A stretch of DNA of 35,376 bases from Silene noctiflora (Eukaryota > Streptophyta > Magnoliopsida > Caryophyllales > Caryophyllaceae): assembly GCA_009801015.1 (NCBI GenBank), contig VHZZ01001219.1:20325-55700 (forward strand), in the 5' to 3' direction. Each line of letters begins with the position of its first letter. Positions within the stretch are counted from its first letter, which is position 1. Made by a program: the position numbers and the translations under genes. Of the stretch, positions 1 to 9,683 are shown piece after piece. The notes beneath the pieces were generated by a model that saw nothing but the letters and a program-made list of their open reading frames with translations, was not told the DNA's origin and did no database searches.

Positions 1-308
1 TTAGCATCCAAGATTGGCCTTACTCTTCGACCGTCCATCTTGCGGGAGCGTGTCAAGAATAAATCAAAGTCCATACATGAGGTTGTTGCTCAACCAAGTC
101 CAATGCCTAAAAGCTAGTTCAACATCCCCTATTTCACTCCTATTCTTATGTAGTTTGTTATTCTCTATAGTCAATATGTATTCCTTAATTGTAGTCTTTT
201 GTTAGCTAATATTTAGGCTTTAGTTAGACTCTTATCCAGTATATATACATGTATCATGTAATCAGTTTAATTATCAAATATTAATCATCTTCTCATCTAT
301 TATTTACA
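1..308 (+). mobile_element. 3' remnant of a Copia-like LTR retrotransposon
   Basis: The window opens inside an old LTR element. The first ~50 bases resemble the end of a Ty1/Copia polyprotein region, followed by a purine-rich stretch (GCGGGAGCG) that fits a polypurine tract. A plausible LTR then runs from about 51 (TGTC) to about 308 (ending TTACA), with TG...CA ends and an AT-rich TATATATA promoter-like core near 240. The left part lies outside the window, so no target duplication can be tested. It is a fossil fragment. The Copia assignment rests on general appearance only. Confidence 0.5.
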
Positions 309-569
309 CTCCATCCTCGATAATTTTTGTCTTTTAGGTAATGTAAAAATAAGACGGTCGTACATGTGACGTCACTAAGTTTTTGCTGTTTTTTCTTTAA
401 ATATAATTTTTTTTTAGTTTTGTGAGTTTTATTGTCTCACATACCGCATCACTCTCACTAGAGAGACCAATCCAAATTTTTATGTGTTTGGGTCCGTTGC
501 AGGAGCTTATCTACGGGGTGCGGTGGATGCATCTGCACCCGCCATTCATGACAAGCAAAAGTAGCAATG

Positions 570-735
570 ATGTGTTTGTGGTGCAGTGGTAAGTCATGGG
601 AAATTGTTAGTGTAAGTCGTCGTGTGTTCGACTCCCACAACAACAATTTTACTTATTAATGTTTTAAAATTTGAAGTGTAAATTTATTTGTCGCTATCTC
701 ATTTCGGAAGTGCACCCCCTATAAACAAATCCCGG
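570..735 (+). mobile_element. tRNA-derived SINE-like element
   Basis: Both halves of an internal RNA polymerase III promoter are present. Box A is TGGTGCAGTGG at 579-589, a full match to TRGYNNARNNG. Box B is GTTCGACTC at 626-634, a full match to GWTCRANNC. The 36-bp gap between them suits a tRNA-related head. No full tRNA cloverleaf can be drawn, so this is not a working tRNA gene. The element probably extends into the AT-rich stretch that follows; its 3' end is not clear. Confidence 0.5.
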
Positions 736-1814
736 ATACCGTTCATGTATTTGGACTCACAAATGAGGAACAGGAAAAATGAGCAATAATGACCCGGAAT
801 TTCTACAGTTTAGTGGAGTAGCATCAGATTGCAGAGTGTAAAACAATAGTAACTTCCAATTATGAAGACTAAAATGTCAGTTCAGTTCACTGTGAAGATA
901 ACACGCTTCCAAGTTCCAAGTGCAAATAGACATGACTCCTCACAATCACACCATATCCATCCTAATCTCTTAATTTGATATCAGGGTAAGGTAAGAAATG
1001 AATAAGGTTACCTTACTCTATAGGCCTATAATATGCGGGAGTCATTATAACTTATAACATAATGGTCGTATTGTTGTTATTGTAGTCATTAATTAATTTA
1101 ATGATCACGAGATTTTTTCAATCTCATTTTCTTATAAATTGTTCACATGTCCGAGTAATTATTGTTCAAGATTATTCGAAAACAGACATGTTCTTCAAAT
1201 CGTCCCAGGACATAATTTAAACTCTCTAAAATGAATTGGATGGAAATGAAGAGAATCCAAACTCAAAAGCTGCGTACATTCAATCGTCTTATCCTTATTT
1301 TGTTGGTCTTATCTTATTTTTTAGGTTGAAATTAATTATTTTTTGACCTCAAATTGTCAAAAGATAGGTGACAATCAAATAGACTACTCAGCAATGTTTG
1401 GTGGTGGTATAATCTGTGGATGCTATTTTTATTCAATCTTGTGGGATCTTGTCTGCGGATAGAAAAAATGTGATACAAGTACATGGTTAGTAAACAGTCT
1501 TAGTTTCTCTAGTCTCCTTTTAATTGTGAAATAAATTGTCTTAATTAGGTGTCTAGAAATTTCCTAGAGATGTCTTCTTTTGACATTATTTGTTTTTGTT
1601 TGACAAAATTCAACCCCTATAAATACAAAAGGATTTCACTTTGACTATTTGTGGATGTTAAGATATACAAGAAAATAAAACAATATCTTAACTTTATTAC
1701 ATTTATTGTTCTTATCATTTATTTATCTTTATTATGAACAGAGAAGAGAGTGGGTCAAATTGAGTATAGAGAATCAAATTACCCAACAAAGACATTTTTG
1801 GCTAAGACATCTCA
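736..1814. other. AT-rich intergenic DNA, nothing recognised
   Basis: There is no reading frame of interest and no clear repeat border here. Composition is typical of plant intergenic DNA. The stretch around 1740-1814 may be the remaining left part of a Stowaway-type element whose right end (CCGGACGGAGAGAGTA) lies at about 1989-2004, beyond the inserted MITE at 1824-1965. Confidence 0.5.
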
Positions 1815-1823
1815 AAATATAAT

Positions 1824-1965
1824 CAGTAGGTCTCGTGAGAGACCGTCTCTCACTAATTTAGTGAGAGACATAATAGAAAAATAGAAAAAGCAGTGGGTCT
1901 CTCACCCCATCATGTGAGAGGTCTCAATAACGCTATTGAGAGACCGTCTCTCAGAAGTTTTTGTG
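1824..1965. mobile_element. Mutator-type MITE with 9-bp target duplication
   Basis: This is a 142-bp hairpin-rich element. Its ends carry related palindromes, GTGAGAGACCGTCTCTCAC at 1835-1853 and GAGAGACCGTCTCTC at 1939-1953, so the outer parts can pair with each other or fold on themselves. It is flanked by an identical 9-bp repeat, AAATATAAT at 1815-1823 and 1966-1974, the length expected for Mutator-like transposases. It has no coding capacity. A Stowaway-like end follows at 1989-2004, so this copy may have landed in an older MITE. Confidence 0.7.
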
Positions 1966-2085
1966 AAATATAATAGGTAAACAATTTTCCGGACGGAGAG
2001 AGTAACTTTTATTTATATGTATTTTCCTAGAAATGTTAATCGCATATCAATTCCTTTTTTGTTACGAAGAGATAAAATGTTATTT

Positions 2086-2140
2086 CCTTCGTCCCAATTA
2101 ACTATTTAATTACTATGAATAAATGATTGGAACGGAGTGA
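2086..2140. mobile_element. Very small Stowaway-like inverted repeat
   Basis: The left arm CTTCGTCCCAATTA (about 2087-2100) pairs with the right arm TTGGAACGGAG (about 2127-2137). The CTCCGTCCCAA-like ends are those of Stowaway MITEs, but at about 55 bp this copy must be an internally deleted remnant. No clean TA duplication was seen. Confidence 0.4.
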
Positions 2141-3082
2141 TTAATATAAGTGATAGGATTATAGGAATATGCGACCCGTATTAATTTTAAGGGTTAAGAC
2201 AGATAAACTAGAATTGGGTAGAAAGATCTGTGAAGAGGAAATCAGGGAAGTACTCATAATAAGCACTAGGAGCTTAAGAAGTCATGAGAGTAATAATTAT
2301 ACATATCACAAGTTTACAATCTTATAGTCATCTTGATTATTACTTTAATCACTAGAAAGCTCATGCAACATCATTGCTTCAACACTTACCTTGTCCCCTA
2401 TCCCTAATTTAAACAAGGCGTGCTATCTTGCTATTGCGACTTTGCCACAATATATGCTTCTTATGCTAGTAGTTTCACAGATATAAATACTTTGATCTTC
2501 GGCTTTTACGACCCATTTTGTTCCTTTTTATGTAGAGCCCGAATAGGGTCGGGTTCACCACCAGTTGAGCTTAGCCACCTTGGCGGCACGGCCCCACGTG
2601 AGGTAGCATGTCGACTATGCTGTATAGGAATCGGAATTGGCCCGAGGGTGACCTAGGACAAGTTAGGTTGAGCCAGGCTGGACATTTCTTTTGTTTAAAA
2701 GATAAGGGTTAAAAATAGTAATAAAATAAATGGTTTGATCGAAATTATCAAATTATTGGTGGAATGTATGGTGGACTAATTTGTTAGATGTTATAGTAGT
2801 AAACTCTCTCATCTTTTGTCAATGGGAAGTATTATACTCCGTATGTACCTCTCACATGTGAATACATGTAAAGTCTCTTTTTAAGCAGACACTCATATGC
2901 GACATTTATCTATCTAGCTTGTATTTCATAACTACAATCATATTGTTTGACTCTTCACCCCATACATTCACAATGGGTCTAACCACAGTGATAAGAGGTC
3001 TATCAACGCTCGATTCCAAGATCAACTGACTATGCGTAAAGCAAATCCTTTAATATAGAATGGATACTTTCTTTTATCATTA
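2141..3082. other. Intergenic stretch with a short GC-richer patch
   Basis: No gene is recognised. A GC-richer patch at about 2530-2660 (an open frame at 2420-2656 on the + strand) stands out from the AT-rich surroundings. Its conceptual protein resembles no family I know and has no splice-site support. It is more likely part of an unrecognised repeat. Confidence 0.4.
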
Positions 3083-3247
3083 AGGCCCAATTCTTTTTGG
3101 CATAATTCCAGCTCCATTAAGTTCAGGTCAGCTTCATTCAATTCAATTTAGTTCAGTTCAGTTTCATTCAATTCAGCTTCATTCACTTTAACTCAGTTTT
3201 TCTGCTCAATATAATTCAACTCTAATAAATCGGAAAAAACAGAGCCT
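3083..3247. mobile_element. AGTTCAGTTCAG-type MITE with inverted ends
   Basis: This 165-bp element begins GGCCCAATTCTTTTT and ends with the partial reverse complement GGAAAAAACAGAGCC. TTA-like bases lie next to both ends, which fits a PIF/Harbinger (Tourist) origin, although the duplication is imperfect. The body is a run of GTTCAGTTCAG / CATTCAATTCAG units between about 3120 and 3200, a style familiar from Amaranthaceae genomes. Confidence 0.5.
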
Positions 3248-3350
3248 TAGTTAAACCGAATTCCTTTTCACAAAATATGAGTCATCTCTAAATATTAGAA
3301 GTTAATGATCCTTATCACGCAGGAAACTTGCCAGACAAATGTTGTTAAAA

Positions 3351-3983
3351 CTAGTGTAGATCCCGTGCTATAGCACGGTATTTTTCAGATTTGATTTATA
3401 TATAGGCAGTCTGAATAAAGTTATTTGCATAAGTTAACTATACTTTTAATTTAATATTATAATGTACTAATATAATATTAGTAAGCGGTATAAAAGAAAG
3501 TTACTACCGTCAAAAGACACTTAAAGTTAAGTTATTTTTGTCTTAAACTATTAATACTTGTATTGTTATACTTTACTATTAAAAATAATTTGTGATATTA
3601 ATAATACATTTAAGTTAGATGTAAAATCTAATTAAACGTATTAGTCTTAGCTTGTAAAGGAAATCGGTGAAAACAATATCAATATTTATGTATTTATGGA
3701 GCCAATTATTATATTATTAAGAAGGTAAGAAATTCGCAAGATAATCTTGGTAGAGATTGAGTAATATTTTGTAAATCATTTTCAGTATATACTCCCAATT
3801 AGTGTAGCTAATTAGTGGAGTCATTTAATAGTGGGTATATATAGAAAAGATTTGGCTAGAGTATATTTAAAGAATAAAAATTAGTCAAAATATAACATTA
3901 AGTGCAAATTTTTAATAACTTACATGAGCGGGAATTTTGAGCGGAAATTTTTGAAATGTGTTAATCTTTTAATATATAGGGGA
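3351..3983 (-). mobile_element. Non-autonomous Helitron, both ends present
   Basis: Read on the minus strand, this 633-bp element starts TCCCCTATATATTAAAAG at 3983 and ends CTAG at 3354-3351. Just before the CTAG end is a perfect 16-bp palindrome (CCGTGCTATAGCACGG, 3363-3378), the 3' hairpin of Helitrons, separated from the terminus by 8 bases. The flanking bases are A before the 5' end and T after the 3' end, the expected AT insertion site, with no target duplication. It carries no Rep/helicase sequence, so it depends on another copy to move. Confidence 0.8.
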
Positions 3984-5399
3984 TGAGAAGGAGTTTAAAC
4001 ATAAGGATAAAAACATGGAAATTTAATTATTATAAATAGAGATGAGAAGGTGGGTTCCCATATGAAATGTCAAGAATCATGGCACCAAACTTTTCCCATC
4101 CACACAAAACTCGTTACTCACTTTCGAATTAATTATTACCATCATTCAGAATTAATTATTACCATCATTCATTATTCATTCATTAATAACCATTTCAAAT
4201 ACTACTTTCAAGTTTGAACGGTCAAGAAACACAAAGATGAGTATTCCATTCTTCAATACTCACTCACCATTACACGACACATTGGTTTTGCGTTTTCACT
4301 ATCTAACCAATTAAAACCACTTCTTCAATTAACTTAATTACCCACCACAATAACAACTCAATTGCATGCTAGTAATCCACTAATGCTACATCCACTTTTT
4401 CATATTATAATCCCTATTATTTTCTCAATTTACGTAATTTATTTTATATAGTACTGTTTAAAATACGAAAAAGAGTGACAATTAAATGATTATAATCTGA
4501 AATATCATTTTATGTTTATTACTATATGTAATTAAGTAAAATGAGAAAACTAATATTTCTAATGTTCTAGTGAAAGCATTTACCAAATTATTATTTATGA
4601 TTCGACTTCTGAGATATTACAAATTCGAAGGTGAATGAATTGAAATATGGACATAGAGTTTTACGGAATTTATTTTCGCAGTACACATTTTACTTAACTC
4701 AGTACATTTTGCGCGGAACTTTCCATTTCATACCCTTGACCAAAATTAACTCCAAACCTAATTCTTTCATCTGTTAATTCCGCAACCTCTCCAATTAATC
4801 GAATTTCTTCAATTATAAACAATATTTTGATTGAAAAACATAAAATAAATTGTTAATTACATACTTATTAATCCATTTAGGATGTTTTTTAGAATTGTTT
4901 TGTATAGTTTAAGGTTAGTTTTTGTTTTGGAGAACTATCGTCGTAGAAAAATTGGTTGTTGATGTTGAACTGGCGGCTTGGGCAACGGTTGACGGGAGAA
5001 GGGCGGCGAAGACGGAGTCGTCATAGGGACGACGATGGTTATGGGTTCAATGGTGGAGGATAGACTGATAGAGAGGAGTAGATTCGTTTCGGAGGTGGAG
5101 GACGAAGTTGCGGTAGGTGAGGGAAGGGAGAGGATGTATGTGGTGGTTTCACTGGTGAGGGGAATGGGGGTTTGGCGGCAGCGCCAGATGGGAGTGGGTG
5201 GTGCAGCGGCGTCGGGAGCATGGGAGGGTGGTTGTGGAGGTAGGGGTTGTACGATTTTTTTCTCTTTTTTGTAAACAGTAATAAAGTGTAGTAGATGGGG
5301 AAATGGAAGGAGTAGTTTGGGAAGTACGTACTGTGTTGAGTAAAATTTGTACTACGAAAATCAACACCCTTGTTTTATGCTCTATGCTCGATAATTATG
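3984..5399. other. Intergenic DNA with an out-of-place GC-rich block
   Basis: Most of this is AT-rich and featureless. From about 4960 to 5260 there is a purine-skewed, GC-rich block full of GGCGG and GAGG units. It is open in several frames on both strands (for example 5035-5274 + and 5149-5367 -), which is what skewed composition produces. No frame resembles a known protein. It may be a captured gene scrap or part of an undescribed repeat. Confidence 0.4.
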
Positions 5400-5812
5400 T
5401 AATGATGTGTTTGGGAACTAGAAATATAAATTGATTTCTGTAATTGAGACATTTCTAGCGTTTGGAAAACCTTAGAATTTAGAATTGAAAGTGGACTCAA
5501 TTCATTTCAATTTCAGCTTAGTTAAACCCTAGGGTTCTCATCAAATTCTTACCCAATAGTAGTAAAATTTCAATTTCATCAATATTTGATCTCCTCTAAT
5601 AGATTTTTTTTTGTGTGAAACAAATTTCGTCACAATATTTTATTTTTATTTTTTTCCACAGTCGCAAATATTTTCCGGTGCAATCCTTTTTATTCCTAAT
5701 CACTTTTTTTAACAAAAAAAAAAAAAAAAACAAAAACAAAAAAAAACAAATTGGTGACCTCGACCCTCCCTTCCAATTCCAATTTCCATTCATGGTTTCC
5801 CAAACCTCATTA
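5400..5812. mobile_element. Possible MITE with TAATGA...TTTGGGAA ends
   Basis: TAATGATGTGTTTGGGAA at 5400-5417 pairs with TTCCCAAACCTCATTA at 5797-5812 as imperfect inverted ends. The interior holds further matched arms (AATTGAAA / TTTCAATT types) and an A-rich tract at about 5715-5750. The ends look like those of GTTTGG-type plant MITEs. No target duplication is clear, so the call is weak. Confidence 0.35.
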
Positions 5813-6082
5813 GGAAATTAAATTTTGATATTGAATTTCAAATGATCTCCACGTCTATGAAATTGGATTTGAAATTAAACTTAATCATCTGCATTTTTCC
5901 AATGAAAATCATGAAAATAAAATTATTTCTGCATTTTTAAACACTATCTAAAATATATTCAAATCCCTCTTCAAAAAAAAAAAATATATTCAAATCCAAA
6001 ACTTATTTTTATCTATAAACTTGAAGTAATGTCTATGTAATAAATGTTGTCAAGCTAAAACTCAACGCCAAATTATAACAAA

Positions 6083-6129
6083 CTCCCTTTATCCCGGTTA
6101 TTTGTTTACTTAACCCATTTTAGGGTGTT
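6083..6129. mobile_element. Left half of a Stowaway MITE split by a later insertion
   Basis: CTCCCTTTATCCCGGTTATT opens a Stowaway-type element that reads as far as TAGGGTGTT, where the Mutator-like element at 6130-7418 interrupts it. The continuation (TCATTTACTTTTA...) resumes at 7428. The Stowaway at 22856-22992 has the same order of motifs without interruption, which supports the split. The right terminus of this copy is lost. Confidence 0.6.
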
Positions 6130-6798
6130 CACAAATAAGATTCTACAACTAGATGTATAAAAGCATTGTACATCAGGCCATATAATGTATAATTAACTAT
6201 CTAGAGCCCAATAAAAAGAAAAAGAAAAATTTACGTATCATCAACAACTTAAAACCCTTCTGTAATTCTCTCTAACGACAGTCACAACAAACCTCACTTT
6301 CCCCTAATTTTGATTTTAAGATGGTTGAAGGGAAGCAATAATTGACATCATCGCCAAGGAAGAAAAATGCATATAACAATATTCCGCTGAACGAAACACT
6401 TCTCGAGCTAAAAATATTGAACCAGATTTGTGAGACGTTAAATTTTGATGATATATTAAGCGCTTAAAATACCAACTATTATGAAAAGAATACGAGCTAC
6501 AAAATTCGAACATATAAGAATATGAGCTAATGTAAAAAGAATAAGAGCTTAAGAAGATCACGGACTCAAAAATACGAGTATATAAGAATACGAGTTATTA
6601 AGATAAGAATATGAGCTAATGTAAAAAGAATACCAGATTACGAGCTATATACAAAACTAATCGAGCTAATGTAAGACAAAATGAGCTAATTCACAAATAC
6701 GCTGAAATTCTACAAAAATAAAACAATTCACAAGATGAGAAAGTGAATTAATAAGTCGAGCTATAAATAAAACTACTCGAGCTAATGATAGAGAAAAC

Positions 6799-6801
6799 NN
6801 N
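6799..6801. other. 3-base assembly gap (N)
   Basis: Three N bases lie inside the duplicated interior of the Mutator-like element, where the sister copy reads GAGCTAATT. This is probably a small mis-join or unresolved bases. Confidence 0.95.
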
Positions 6802-6988
6802 CTAATTAACAAAGACGCTGAAATTCTTTAAAAATAAAACAATTCGTCTGATGATTCAAACAATATGAGCTATTTGACAAATATGTTAAGTAAGTACAAT
6901 AGTGTAGGATACGAAAAGAATATGAGTTATATAATATAAAAAGATACGAGCTTAAAAAATTAGCTTGATAGGGAGGCGTAATATGTAG

Positions 6989-7120
6989 TTATCTTTTCAA
7001 AACCATTGATTCAGAGGTAAATGTTTCCGTTTCCATTGAAGTGTCATGCTCATTCAAAGTTCCGTGTTCCATTGATGATGATACATTTGATGTTTCATCC
7101 GCCATCAAAGATTCGTCCAT
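6989..7120 (-). CDS. Short open frame in the Mutator-like element (43 aa)
   Basis: From ATG at 7120 the frame reads MDESLMADETSNVSSS and continues for 43 residues: acidic, Ser/Thr-rich and Met-rich, ending LKR. It sits about 300 bp inside the right end of the Mutator-like element and faces inward, where MULE transposase genes often begin. It resembles the unstructured N-terminus of plant MULE/FAR1-type proteins only in composition; no conserved domain follows. I infer a leftover transposase first exon or a captured gene start, with low confidence. Confidence 0.25.
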   Translation of the reverse strand: MDESLMADETSNVSSSMEHGTLNEHDTSMETETFTSESMVLKR

Positions 7121-7450
7121 CGTCGTTGTTGGTAAAAATTGATTAAATTCTTATTGGTTCTGTTTGAATAAAGAGAGATATAATAATGATTGATATAATA
7201 ATTTAAGGAAGAAGATGAGAGTCATTAACTGGATGAAGGAGGAAAATGGAGAGGAGTTAGAGAAATATGGAAGCAGGTAAAGAGAGAAAGGGAATTAGAT
7301 TGGAAATTAGATTACGTTACTTTGTTTTTCCCTTTGTTTCTTCACTTGCAAAATTAATAGTAAAATAACCTTGGATGTACAATAGCATTGTATATCCGGT
7401 TGTATAATTCGTGAACTGTAGGGTGTTTCATTTACTTTTATATATAAGAA

Positions 7451-8048
7451 AGGTGGTTTTTTTTCGGATAATTTGAACATTCACCTCAACTATGGTTCAC
7501 TTGTAATATCCACTAACTAGTAACTAAATTGAAAGTGGGTCGTGCCTCATGCCAGTCCACCATGCCTAGAGGAGAAAATGGCATGACGCAGGCCCATGAA
7601 TGTGGGCTTCGTATCGTGCCGTGAAATGAAATGACGACCCAAGCACGACCCACGACCCACAACGTGTCGTGCTTGATCGCGTGCCTACGCAATTCCTCCA
7701 CTTAAGCCTCATTTATTTGTACGTGGGTCGTGCCTAAGTGTGTCGTGTCGTGTATGGACTAGGCACAATCTTTTTTTCTCAAACTTCGGTTGTTGTGTTA
7801 AAATGGGCCTTGAGCCTTGCTGGGGCGTGTCAGCTCAACAACCCACCTGTCCACTTCCATCTCTATTAGTAACCAATATCACAAATAATTCCCTCCTTTT
7901 TCATATTTGTATCAAAATCAAAAGTAAACAAATAACCTTTATGAAAGGAGTATAACTTTTTGGAGAACTAATTCCCTTAAAAACCTAATCCTAAACAATT
8001 AAACTTACAACAAAATCAGCATGCTATATTGCTTTGCTATTAACATCT
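7451..8048. other. Intergenic stretch with GTGGGTCGTGCC repeats
   Basis: Between about 7530 and 7830 the DNA is GC-richer and repeats the word GTGGGTCGTGCC / GGCACGACCCAC in both orientations (about 7535, 7630 and 7722), so it can fold extensively. This is a common style of dispersed plant repeat. Open frames at 7513-7701 (-) and 7740-7955 (+) follow these repeats and are not believed to be genes. Confidence 0.45.
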
Positions 8049-8400
8049 CCCTTACTATTAAGAGAATAAAAATTCTCTTAATTTTCACTCCAAAAAGCAT
8101 CTAGCTAAATAAGGTAATAAGTAAATTTTCATTCATTGCATTATTATTATCTTTTCAATAAATATATGCTTATAATTAAACTCTAATCTTTTAATAAAAT
8201 TCATAATTATGATTTTTTTCCCCTTACTACTAAGAGAATAATAATTCTCTTAGTTTTCCTTCGAAAATGCATCTATTTTCATAAGAATGTAATTAATTTT
8301 TTTTAATAAATTATTATCTTTTTTTCTTAAAATATAATCTTAATAAAATTATAATTATACTCTAATATTTTAATTAAATGCAAAATTATGATTTTTTTCA
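8049..8400. repeat. Diverged 172-bp tandem duplication
   Basis: Copy 1 starts at about 8049 (CCCTTACTATTAAGAGAATA) and copy 2 at about 8221 (CCCTTACTACTAAGAGAATA). Each carries the same hairpin (AAGAGAATA...TTCTCTT), then GCATCTA, then a long AT tail ending ATTATGATTTTTTT. The TC-CTTACTATTAAGAG opening looks like a Helitron 5' end, so these may be two Helitron heads inserted in tandem. No 3' terminus was found. Confidence 0.5.
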
Positions 8401-8574
8401 TTATAATAAAATAAAATTGGTATTAAATCATAAATTATAAATTATTAAATTTTTCAGTAATGAAATAATTATACCCTAAATCCGCCCCTGCCTAGAAGAC
8501 GATCTTACTCGATACTTATCATAGTTGGAGTTGAATATGTCATTTCTACCCCTCAATCCCCATAGTCATCTACC

Positions 8575-8596
8575 TTTGACCAATTGACCAGTCAAC
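8575..8596. promoter_or_regulatory. W-box cluster upstream of the GSK3-like kinase
   Basis: Three TGAC cores lie within about 22 bp: TTTGACC, ATTGACC and, on the other strand, AGTCAAC. TTGAC(C/T) is the binding site of WRKY transcription factors, and clusters are usual in responsive promoters. The cluster lies about 110 bp before the pyrimidine-rich leader that appears to begin the kinase mRNA. That it acts on the kinase is inference. Confidence 0.4.
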
Positions 8597-9044
8597 AATG
8601 TGATTAATGTCACCAGCACAGAAAACGCAACAAAAAAAAAAAAAACAATACATTTTCTTTCAAACAATTATTTAACTGTCTTAACTAAACTAGAATTAAA
8701 GCATTCTCACATTTTTTCTCCCTCTTCTTTTTTCCCCCTTTACTTCTCTCAAACAGAGATCTAAATCTCTCTTTTTCTTTCTTTCTCCTCTTTCATCTCT
8801 TCAAATCCCAATTTTTCCTTCATTAATCCCACATTTCTCACCATCTTCATCCCCAAATTATCCTTTAATCGGTAATTTCTCCCTATTTTTGACTTGTTTT
8901 TCATCACATTTTTGTTTTATCTTATATTGTGTAATTTCTTTTTTATTTTCTAGGGTTTTGATTGCTTATTTTGTTGTTTCTTAAGATGGTTATTAAATTT
9001 CTATGATTTTTGGTATCTGGGTTTTTACATTTTTGTAACTTATG

Positions 9045-9199
9045 GTGGCGAGGGGTCTGATGTACGCAACCTTGTTAATAGAGTCTATGATAAGCTACTT
9101 TTAGATGACCCGTTACGAAAATATTGGCAGGGGGTCGGATGTACGCAGCCTTGTTAATAGAGACTATCATAAGCTACTTTTAGATGACCCGTTATGAAA
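9045..9199 (+). repeat. 79-bp tandem duplication in the kinase leader intron
   Basis: Two nearly identical copies (about 9045-9123 and 9124-9199) each contain GGGTC(T/G)GATGTACGCA(A/G)CC, TTGTTAATAGAG and AAGCTACTTTTAGATGACCC. There are only a few mismatches between copies, so the duplication is fairly recent. The word GGGTCGGATGTACGCAGCC is a common dispersed motif in plant DNA. Confidence 0.8.
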
Positions 9200-9671
9200 A
9201 ATTGCGTCCAAAATTGTATCTATTGTTGCTAGTTTACTATATAAGAATCGGCGTACACTTTAGTGATTCATTTTACTATATTCAAAGCCGAAGAATAACG
9301 ACTCTTTGGCTTTAATTACGTATTAATTATATTAGTCTGCTTTTTTGAGCTGATGCAGTTGTTTATTTAGGATATTTGTTAGTGGGACATAAGTACAGAT
9401 CTCATAAGTGTGTAAACAGCAGTGGTTTTTGTGCTTTAATGGTTTTATTATGATTGAAGTACTTAGCTTTATGGCGATTGAATTTAAACTCCATAGGAAA
9501 TGTTCGATGTACTAAGTTTATGCATCGGAATTAAATCACATCTCGTTGTTTTGGAATAATATTAAATGCACACTCATGTTGCGGGGAGTGTAATTTTTTA
9601 TGTGTTTGTCTTGCATAAACACGTCTTAAACGATCGTTATGCTGATCGTGTATTTTTAATGGTTTTGTTAG

Positions 9672-9683
9672 ATGATTGAGTGA
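9672..9683 (+). promoter_or_regulatory. Minimal upstream ORF (M-I-E-stop) in the kinase 5'UTR
   Basis: If the leader intron is spliced as proposed, the second exon opens with ATGATTGAGTGA, a three-codon upstream ORF beginning at the first base of the exon. It ends 31 bases before the main ATG. Such short upstream ORFs can lower translation of the main frame. Its presence in the mRNA depends on the acceptor at 9670-9671. Confidence 0.4.

Larger units (their letters stand above)
6130..7418. mobile_element. Non-autonomous Mutator-like element nested in a Stowaway MITE
   Basis: This 1289-bp element is bounded by an identical 9-bp repeat, TAGGGTGTT at 6121-6129 and 7419-7427. Its inner ends are imperfect inverted repeats: GATGTATAAAAGCATTGTAC near 6152 pairs with the reverse complement of the GATGTACAATAGCATTGTAT stretch near 7374. 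The interior has many copies of GAGCTAATGT / ATACGAGCT and an internal direct duplication (6679-6740 against 6790-6850, around ACGCTGAAATTCT). No transposase domain is visible, only a short minus-strand frame at 6989-7120. Confidence 0.75.

Noticed and set aside
570-640. Possible tRNA gene
   Set aside because: Box A and box B are present, but arms do not pair into a cloverleaf. SINE-like is the better reading.
5035-5367. Overlapping frames of 79, 60 and 72 aa
   Set aside because: Low-complexity composition on both strands at once; no recognisable domain.
5596-5821. Frames of 65 and 68 aa on opposite strands
   Set aside because: Lys/Asn and Phe runs come from an A-tract/T-tract; they lie in a MITE-like repeat.
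7513-7955. Frames of 62 and 71 aa
   Set aside because: They follow the GTGGGTCGTGCC repeats and resemble no protein.
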